Part shown: piece by piece, positions 56,683 to 64,000 of the stretch
How the letters are laid out: every line of letters begins with the position of its first letter
Position numbering within the stretch: position 1 is the stretch's first letter
Assembly (NCBI GenBank): GCA_023213395.1
Contig: CM041465.1
Span: 133,059,741-133,123,740 of the forward strand
Reading direction: 5' to 3'
Source: Cycas panzhihuaensis
Taxonomy: Eukaryota > Cycadophyta
Length of the DNA: 64,000 nt
The notes under the pieces: model-generated
Told to the model about the DNA's origin: nothing
Seen by the model: the letters and a program-made list of their open reading frames with translations, nothing else
Databases searched by the model: none
Position numbers and translations under genes: made by a program

Positions 56683-58139
56683 TAACTAGCTGATTAGGTT
56701 GAAAAGTAATCTAGTGAGAAGCCTATATAAGAGTAATGTGATGGGCAATATAATGAAATAATAAGTGAATCACATAAATTAAGCAAGGAAATACCCATCA
56801 ATGAGTAACTTAAGAAAGAATCTAAGACATAAGATGACTCTAAAAAGGCACTTAATTTAAATTGCAATTATGTCTTATAATTGTCCATTTCATTTGAAAG
56901 TATCATCGTTCATCTTGATTTCCCTAATTCCATAGTCTTGGGAAACTTCCTAGCTCTTGCAAAACAAGCTCTTATAATTGAACTAGATTCTAAAGCCTTA
57001 AATTCTCAACCTCTAGTAGGTAAATTTCTTATCCTACTCAACATAGATCTTCATATCTCATTCCCTAGGAAATCTTTTTTTCACCAATCCTATATTCTTT
57101 GTCCCTTGTAATAAGTTTTAACCTTTAGTGCTATCATTATACACCCCTTCTATAAGATGTTGACATCCTTCCTCTATATCTTAATTCACTTTATCACCAA
57201 CTTTCTTACCTCCCTACTTATTGTCCCATTAATATTTTATAATACTCAGGAAACCATTTTCATAAACCCTTTGCCAAAACCCCTTTCTCATGAAGAGTTC
57301 TTATTCCCTACTCATTCCATTTTATTCCCTCAAACCCTTAGCTTACTTATAGATCTAAATTATTAACCTCTCATTCTATATCATAACATTACCCACAAAT
57401 TCCTTTTATCTACCCCTTAATTAATCTAATCTTTATATATTATATTCCCATATCAAGTCTCCATATATGCTTCCTCCTAGCTTCCCCTTGATATAACTCA
57501 TCTATACCCTCTATTCCCTATATTTTGTATTTCTCTCTCCTTGATATTTGTCCATACACATCTTCCCTTATACAATCTACCCCTCACATTCTATGATCCC
57601 CATATGTAATTCCACCTTTACATCCCTACGCCTTATTTTCAGAACTATCCATACCTATTTTTCTAATACAATATTAATAATCCATACATTTCCCCTACAT
57701 TCCTCCTTAAGCAAAATTGTAAATGGGCACAAAATACAAACATAAGTTAAGACTTCAAAACACATGACTTTTAAGATCGTGCAAGAACAAAGTCTCATAT
57801 AAAAGTAGTTTCATACAAGGCATTATCCCAAATAATAAAAAATCACATATGGGTTTCTTCAAGAAGACAATGTAAAGGAGAACCAAATGTCTATGATATT
57901 TTGGCCTTAGTGAGTGGAATGTTCAAGACACAACATGAGGAACTATATACTCTAGATTGCAATAAAATTACAAATACTTTGTGGATGAAGTATTCATTGA
58001 AGGAGGGATAGATTATAACTATCATAAAAATTACTAAGTAAGTTAATTTTTTTTTTATAAGTTAGTATTTTATTAATTATTGTTATTAAGGAGTTGGTAA
58101 TATTAGTTAATTTGAAGTTAGCTTTTTTGAAGTGCTTAT
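56683..58139. other. Non-coding interval with a strongly pyrimidine-rich plus strand
   Basis: From about 57040 to 57740 the plus strand is rich in C and T and unusually poor in G. Open frames on the plus strand here (for example 56881-57111, 57157-57366) reflect this skew and match nothing I know. No LTR or coding domain was recognised. Confidence 0.5.
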
Positions 58140-58840
58140 TTTGGTGCCTATATAAGGAGGCCTTAAGACTCATTTATGTAAGCTTGATTTTATTTTTAGT
58201 TTAATCCAATTATTTTAGCACTTGGTGCCCAAGGGTTGCTTACTTATTCAACTTTCTTATTAAGCTTTCATTTAGCTTTATTTTCAGCATAGAAATTTTG
58301 GTTTTCTTATTATTAGTTATTATATTATAAAAACTATTACATTGAGGGTAATGGCCTCAACATCAACTTTAGCTTTTTATGTTAATTGAGGAATCTTCTT
58401 ACATATGTATAAGAATATAAATTCTCATCATAAGATTCTATAACTCTTATAATGTATTGTTATTCCCTTTCTCTTTATATTATTACTTTGTAACTATAAT
58501 GAGGGATATTATAACTAATGAGGCACATATGATAATTTAGACTATTGGTGATATTAATCTATTTAAAGGATCATCTCTCATATAACTATTGAGTAGAGTT
58601 GATTTCGATATTAATGTAATTATAGTTGTTTACTCCCATGGTTTTTCTCTTTGTGGGGTTTTTCATATATATCTAGTATTTGATCTATGTTTGCTTGCAC
58701 TGTTACTCTATTATATTATCTCTTGATGTATTTTGTTCATTCCAATCTCTTACATGGTATTAAAACATACCATTGTGTATCTCACATATATTAGAACTTT
58801 GATTATTTAATCATATTGAAATTTAGCATGGTATCAAAGT
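58140..58840 (+). repeat. Possible retrotransposon LTR end and primer site
   Basis: A TATA-like GCCTATATAAGGAGGCC lies at about 58148. At 58829-58840 TGGTATCAAAGT follows TTTAGCA, resembling the initiator-Met primer site TGGTATCAGAGC after an LTR ending in CA. No partner LTR and no gag downstream could be recognised, so this is tentative. Confidence 0.3.
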
Positions 58841-60899
58841 GTCGTTTAATTTCTAATATGATATTAGAGCTACATCAATCTTTATAGTTGTTTAGAGTGC
58901 AATAAGAGTGATAATTTATTGGGTTATATGTTCATGTTAATGATACTATTTGACATTAGGAGAGTCCTTATTTTTTCAATAGATAGAAGCCAAGAGGATA
59001 AGAACATCTTAGTGTTTATTGATAATTGTATGTTGTTAATGAGACATATTATTGTATATAACTCTTATCAATTCTATTTCTCAGTTATGGGCACATATAG
59101 AGGTGCTTGGGAACCCTCAATTTGGGTATGCATAGAAGTCTGTAAGAACCCAATTATACTAGTTTTTATTTTGTGAGGTAGATTTAGACCTCATAATGGT
59201 ATGGTGGATTTGGGCAAAGCTCAAATATCCTAATTACCTAAGGAAGGTGATTATAAATTAAATGTACAGATGAAGTTAGATGAGAAGATCTACTATGTTA
59301 ATGCTCACATATTAATTGATGAGAATGTGTTTAAGACTAAGTCCCATAAGAACACATAGGATAGTATCTATGAGGTTGATATTCATATAACATTTAATGG
59401 AGGTAATGATATAGTTAAAGACCCTCAGAGGGTTGCAAAGAATTTTTATATGACAAAGAAGGCAATTAAGATTATTTCTAGTATAAGTATCCAAAGTGAG
59501 AAGGCAAAGCATTCTAGAGGACTATGTGAAGGAGCTTATGGAAAAGAGGCCCATGGAGGAGATGAAGATGGATTCAGGTAGGAAATCTAAATTACTGGTG
59601 TAAAATGAAATGCTTATCATCTTATCTCACCTAATAATAAGGACTTATACTAAGTGGTGTAAGTGAAAGTTATGTAATCAAGTTGCCTGAGAATCTATGG
59701 TCATTTATTATTTGAAGACTAGAGCAAAGATCCTGTTTAAGACATCCAAGAGACACATGAAGGTTAAGAAGAGGAGGTTGATGATTAGCAAGTCTAAGTT
59801 AAGGAGAGTGTGGTTGCTAAGATATCATGCAATTATATTTAATCTTGAATAATTAAACTTCAAGTCTAAATCAAGGGAGAATTATTAAGCTCTTAACACA
59901 CTATGTAACTATAAATGGAAGAGTTTACAAAGATGAAGGTGATAAGAAGGAAGATTGAGGATGAAGTTTTGGGAGAATTTGTCAAAGGTACAAGTTAGTG
60001 AGGTGAAATTTTATGAGGGTAAGGCTCACGAAATCATGTGTTCATGAATGCGAATGCATGAAATAAAGATGGATTGTGGAATATCATTGGACTATTTAAT
60101 TAAAGAATTTTGTAAAGTGTACACATAGAGGAATGCTATTTGGATGTAAAGTTATGATATTATAGGGTAAGTGCTTTGAAAAAACATATTCTTACTAAAG
60201 AAAGGTATAAGAAAGATTAGAAGCTATGAAAAAGATATTCATGAGGAAGCAAGTTATAGAGTGAATAAAGACTATTGATCATTGGGTATCTGGTTTCATC
60301 TAAAGACATTCATAATGGAGCCTTCACTCATTTAAAGCATTAGAAGAAGTGTTGGAGATAAGAGTAAGTCATGAGGAAGAATATCAACCATTTGATTAGG
60401 ACACATGTTGACATCTCACATGTCAGAGTTTTATAAATAGGCACATCACCATAAGTGCTCTTGCTAAAGGAAAGTCTCATGAAGAATGAAATATATAAAA
60501 TTTATATTCATGAGGAAGTAAAGTAGAAAGTATATAGAAGCCATTAGATTGTAGGACTTGGTATCATTAGAGGAAGTTTTTAACTTGATTATGCCCCGCA
60601 TTCCTATTTGAACTTATGGGATTGTGAGCCATAAGATCACTAATTGTTGAATGGTAAGAGGGTGAATGTCAACCATATGATGAGGAAGACACCCATTAAC
60701 ATCTCATATATTATATATTTACATAAGCATTAAGGGCCTGTGATAGGAGAAGGAGAAAAACATTACTATGGAAGAGTGTTATATGACCACATGTGACTAG
60801 CAGAACTACGATGCTATCACTCATGGTTAATACACTAGAAGGCTATTAAAGGCACCAATGAAATGAAAGGTCATTTGGCTTGCCAATGGGATTATAGGG
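58841..60899. other. Unassigned interval
   Basis: Broken plus-strand frames (58919-59176 and around 59180-59560, for example LPKEGDYKLNVQMKLDEKIY and IYEVDIHITFNGGNDIVKDP) give no family match. Related blocks GAATRTCAACCATWTGATKAGGA occur at about 60377 and 60665 together with ACATCTCAYAT, suggesting a decayed direct repeat. TATA-like GTTTTATAAATAGG near 60430 may belong to an old LTR. Confidence 0.3.
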
Positions 60900-61141
60900 A
60901 GGAGGCCCTCTTTTGTCTATATAAGGGCCTTGAATTATAAAGGAAGGTTTTTATGTAATTATTTTTTCTTAAGAGATTGGTACTTTAGTACTCTTAAGTT
61001 ATCTTTGGTGTTCATTTGTGCTCTTTGGTGATATTTAATTCTATGTTTGGTTTCTATTAATAATATGGTATTGCATTTTCCTACTCATTTTCTTCGTATT
61101 TCCATTATGTGTGTGAACAAAAGTAGGATAGTTGTATCCCA
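60900..61141 (+). repeat. GypK 5' LTR, promoter-proximal and terminal part
   Basis: TATA-like GTCTATATAAGGGCC near 60917, then AT-rich sequence ending GTTGTATCCCA just before the primer site. The left end is not defined; it may begin upstream, around 60740. No second copy in the window. Confidence 0.6.
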
Positions 61142-61143
61142 AC

Positions 61144-61155
61144 TGGTGTCAGAGC
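61144..61155 (+). other. Primer binding site of GypK
   Basis: TGGTGTCAGAGC, two bases after the LTR end. It matches the initiator-Met type TGGTATCAGAGC with one change and is the best preserved primer site on this side of the window. Confidence 0.8.
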
Positions 61156-61655
61156 TTAGTTTCTAGATCTAATAGGAAGCAATAAGCTTGAAGGAAGCTA
61201 AGGAGAAAGGGAAAAATTCCCTTGGTATATCACTATAACCCTTCTCTATAGTTCTATTCATTTTTATTTTAAGTGGCATCTACTTAAATTTCTTATAAGT
61301 CTATAAAGTTGTAAGTGGGTAGTAAAGTCCTACCCTATCCCACCCCTTTCCCCTAGTGGTTAGATAGAGACCTTGTGCTAAGGGTCTATAAACATCATGG
61401 GGATCTATTATTCTGAGCTAAGCATTCATGGTTAAAAAACTGTATGTGATATGAAGTGGTACAACAATGCTTGTGTAAGCTTTAAGAAGAACCTAACTAC
61501 ATATGTGAGCCTCCACATACTTTCAGGTATATAAGAGGACCCCTTTAGGTTTCTTCATTCTGACCTAGAATAAGAAACCAATTAATAATTTGTCCCTCTA
61601 TGGTACATGGGTTAGCAGTTAGCGCTTGAAAGTTACCCTACTTGAATATCCTTGC
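61156..61655 (+). other. GypK untranslated leader, related to the ChrJ leader
   Basis: Blocks shared with ChrJ 41045-41345 in the same order: AGAYC-TTGTGCTAAGGGTCT with TATAAACATCATGGGGATCT, then GGTATATAAGAGGACCCCT, then GGTTAGCAGTTAGCGC-like sequence. About 78% of 63 bases match by eye in the first block, although the LTRs of the two elements are not alignable. The stem-loop lies at 61368-61387. Confidence 0.65.
61368..61387 (+). other. Leader stem-loop of GypK
   Basis: AGACCTTGTGCTAAGGGTCT; counterpart of 41054-41073. The outer pairs are identical; changes at two inner pair positions keep pairing. Confidence 0.5.
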
Positions 61656-62869
61656 ATGGCTATAAACCTTATAGGGATGCACATTACTCCATAGGTAGTT
61701 CCCTAAGATATTAGGTTAAGCTCTAGTAATAACAAGGAAGTTTACATAGGGCCTATAAAGCCAAACACTCCTTTGTCAGTGTTTAGTAGACTCCCTCTAA
61801 TCATCTCTATCGCTTCCCTAATAAAATTATTTATTACAAAATTGCTTATTTTACTATATTTTTGAAATTAAAATCATCTATTACCAAGACTATTATAACT
61901 TCTAGTGTAATCCTCTAAAGCTACTATAAATCTAAACACACTGCTACATATACAAAGATATACAGATTGAACCTACAATAATGGTACCACCTAAATATTA
62001 ATAGTACATAAGTAATATGATAATATATATCAACAAAGCATAAAAGATTTGATTATTCCTATCTAAACCTTCAACTAAAAATTCTAAATTCAATACTTGT
62101 TAAGCACCCTTGTTCTTAGTCCACTCTCTCATTAGAAAAAAAAAGGCAAAAGAGTTTGCAAGGTCACTTTAATGAATGCTTCTCTATTTTTAACAAAACC
62201 TATATCATTGGACTCATGACAAAAAAAATATTATTAAAAAAAAAAGGCCACCCCAAAATCTGTAATATGACCACTTAAAATTTTTAGAATGAGTCATTTC
62301 ATTTTAAATTTACCATTGCTTCTTAAAACTTTTGCTGTTCAAACTCTAATATACACTTTGAAATGCTACATTCAAGTAGGGAAAAAAAAAATATAAATAC
62401 TCTTACTTTGAAACCACTTGTAACAAGCTTAACCTTGTTACCTCTTTAACATATAAAACTATAACAAGATAACCAAAATTAGATGGAGGTGGATGAAGTA
62501 GAAGATGGAAGTGAAAAGTGTTAAAAGAGAACCAAAGGTTACCAAAGTGAACCCTAAGAGAAGTATATTTATCAACATATCATTACAATGAGTAGGGTGC
62601 CATATTTATAGAAGGATCACCTATATTATATTATTCTACCTTTAAGCTAATTAATCCAACTCCCCTAACAAACTAATTTTTTCAAATCAAATAAGGAAAT
62701 AATTAAGTAGCCAAGTAGGTTATATTGTATTCATCTACAATATCTAAGCCCTAACAAACATTGACCTTGATATTCAACATATCCTTAATAAATATTAAGC
62801 TATTTTCACCCCCTGTCAGCTAGCCTCCCACTAGATCATGGGTGTTACCACCCTATTGAGTTGAAAAAT
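61656..62869. other. Interval where GypK gag and protease are expected but not found
   Basis: About 1.2 kb with no gag, knuckle or protease motif in any plus frame. A minus-strand TATA-like TTCTATAAATATGGCACC (about 62605) and a polypurine-like ACAGGGGGTGAAAA on the minus strand (about 62806-62818) suggest that part (about 62500-62809) is the LTR of another, minus-strand insertion. That reading is tentative. Confidence 0.35.
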
Positions 62870-63463
62870 CCCCATGGCCCGATCAATCTCTAACCTTATA
62901 GAAATTCATACTTTTAAAAGAATGGGATTAAAAAGATTACCAATGAGTTAATGAAAATAGAGATAATTCAATCCAATAAAAGCCCATATGCTGGCCCTAT
63001 TACGTCAGTTAAAAAAAGGGATGGCTTATTTAGGTTATGTGTCAATTATCAAGAACTTAATAAAATAACTATAAAAAATAAATTTTCTACCCCCAAAAGT
63101 GATGACATGTTAGATGAGATCGATGGCACCATAGTCTTTACCAAGTTAGATCTTTAATCTAAATACTATTAAATACTAATTACACTAGAAAGCCATCACA
63201 AAATTGTATTATGTACACACTATAACTAGTTTGAATTTCATAGTATGCCTTTTAGTTTATGCAATACCCTAGCCATGTTTTAATTCCTTATGAACAAGAT
63301 ATTTAATCCTCACCTTAGGAAATTTATTATTGTTTTCTTTGATGACATACTCATTTATATCATAAGCATGGCCGTCCATACCTACCATTTAAAGACAATC
63401 CTAAAAATTTGGGGGCAAACACCAATTATACACTGTCTCTAAGTGTTAGTTTAATAAATCTAA
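62870..63463 (+). pseudogene. GypK reverse transcriptase
   Basis: [69 protein letters not shown] (open 62951-63157), FEFHSMPFSLCNTLAMF, and an intact active site FFDDILIY (about 63340). Then VHTYHLKTILKI (about 63380). It resembles ChrJ RT closely. Stops near 63155 and 63172 and a frameshift near 63410 break it. The sequence is interrupted at 63464 by an LTR, so RNase H and integrase are not in the window. Confidence 0.88.
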
Positions 63464-63709
63464 TATTACGAACCTAATTCGTAACATAAGAGCAATTACC
63501 AAATATACAAGAGAGCACATGAGTACATTGAAGGAGTTTTATAGTCAACAAACTAAATATTTGATTGATAAGATACGAATGATATATAATACATTAGAGG
63601 CCTCATTTATAGGTGTATAATGGGCCCCTTCACTTATAAGTCACAACTCTTTAGAGATGCCCTTTCATTTAATCAACAATTAATTAATCCTTTAAGGAGG
63701 TCTGTAACA
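63464..63709 (-). repeat. LTR of minus-strand element L inserted in GypK RT
   Basis: Plus strand TATTACGAACC...GGTCTGTAACA (246 bp), so the minus strand starts TGTTACAGACC. A polypurine run AAGAGGGAGGAAT on the minus strand (63710-63722) directly precedes it, and a minus-strand TATA-like CCTATAAATGAGG lies near 63608. It is therefore the 3' LTR of an element extending to the right. TG is TA at one end. Confidence 0.65.
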
Positions 63710-64000
63710 ATTCCTCCCTCTTAAGATGTTTCACCCATGAAACATAGTCAAATGATTGCAGTCCCTTAAATGAACATTGTCCTTTATTGTTGTAGAGTCC
63801 AGTAAGCAATTAGTCAGATGTTATAGGCATTTGTTGGAAGATTCTTCTGGTTGAAAACCTTGGCTATATTTTTGGGATGCTTGTGGTTACTTCTCGATTT
63901 CTTCACCCTTATTCTTGCATAGTATGACTTTAGTTTTATTCAATCTTTTTCTTGATAATGTGATGGTTCTTCCTTCTTTCTTAAATCACATAAATTATTC
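63710..64000 (-). other. Element L internal region, 3' end
   Basis: Follows the LTR on the minus strand after the polypurine tract. A broken, lysine-rich frame is visible (KKEEPSHYQEK, KHPKNIAKVFNQKNLP), but no pol domain could be assigned before the window ends. Confidence 0.4.

Noticed and set aside
1-64000. tRNA, rRNA or other structured RNA genes
   Set aside because: Scanned by eye for tRNA-like A/B boxes and rRNA stretches; only tRNA-complementary primer sites of retroelements were found. A tRNAscan/Infernal run would be decisive.

Overview
The window looks like nuclear DNA of a seed plant with a large, repeat-choked genome. A gymnosperm, probably a conifer, is the best fit, but this is inferred from genome style and not from a marker gene. 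The sequence is AT-rich and gene-poor. It is dominated by old, nested and heavily mutated LTR retrotransposons of both superfamilies (Ty1/copia and Ty3/gypsy). Almost every open frame is a fragment of gag, protease, reverse transcriptase, RNase H or integrase, broken by stops that mostly look like C-to-T or G-to-A changes.

Layout. 1-2155: 3' part of a copia element (Cop1), next to the 5' LTR of a minus-strand OTA-type (Tat/Athila-like) gypsy element (LTR 2287-2675). 3060-3780: plus-strand gypsy gag/protease remnant. About 3790-13480: minus-strand gypsy with a probable chromodomain (GypA), split by a nearly complete copia element of the Cop1 family (Cop2, 6604-11414). 13771-25741: large plus-strand Tat/Athila-like gypsy element (TatC) whose 5' LTR is itself split by a deleted chromovirus (ChrD, 14262-17431). 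25742-33060: a gypsy integrase fragment (GypE) split by a plus-strand copia element (Cop3, 25935-32936).

33061-40491 is the only stretch with a recognisable host gene. On the minus strand there are three correctly spliced, stop-free exons (36688 down to 34052). They encode the N-terminal membrane part of a plant ferric-chelate reductase of the FRO family, nearest in my memory to the FRO6/FRO7 type. Later exons are not seen in the remaining 34 kb to the left. Either intron 3 is very large and filled with retrotransposons, or the gene is cut off. Intron 2 holds a plus-strand open region followed by a poly(A) tract.

40492-46552 is a full-length chromovirus (ChrJ) with equal-length LTRs and a perfect 5-bp target duplication. 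After it come decayed remnants, a minus-strand copia RT/RNase H fragment (50129-51345), a plus-strand copia element (CopH, about 52690-56682) with a foreign-looking segment in place of the start of integrase, a poorly resolved AT-rich interval, and the 5' part of another gypsy element (GypK, LTR/PBS near 61141, RT at 62870-63463). GypK is interrupted by a minus-strand LTR (63464-63709).

No exotic system such as CRISPR, toxin/antitoxin or a gene cluster was found. The strongest leads are the FRO gene in a retrotransposon-swollen setting, a stem-loop shared by the leaders of two different gypsy elements, a fold-back rearrangement inside one copia LTR, a chromovirus that lost its polymerase but kept gag, protease and chromodomain, and a compositionally odd segment inside CopH.
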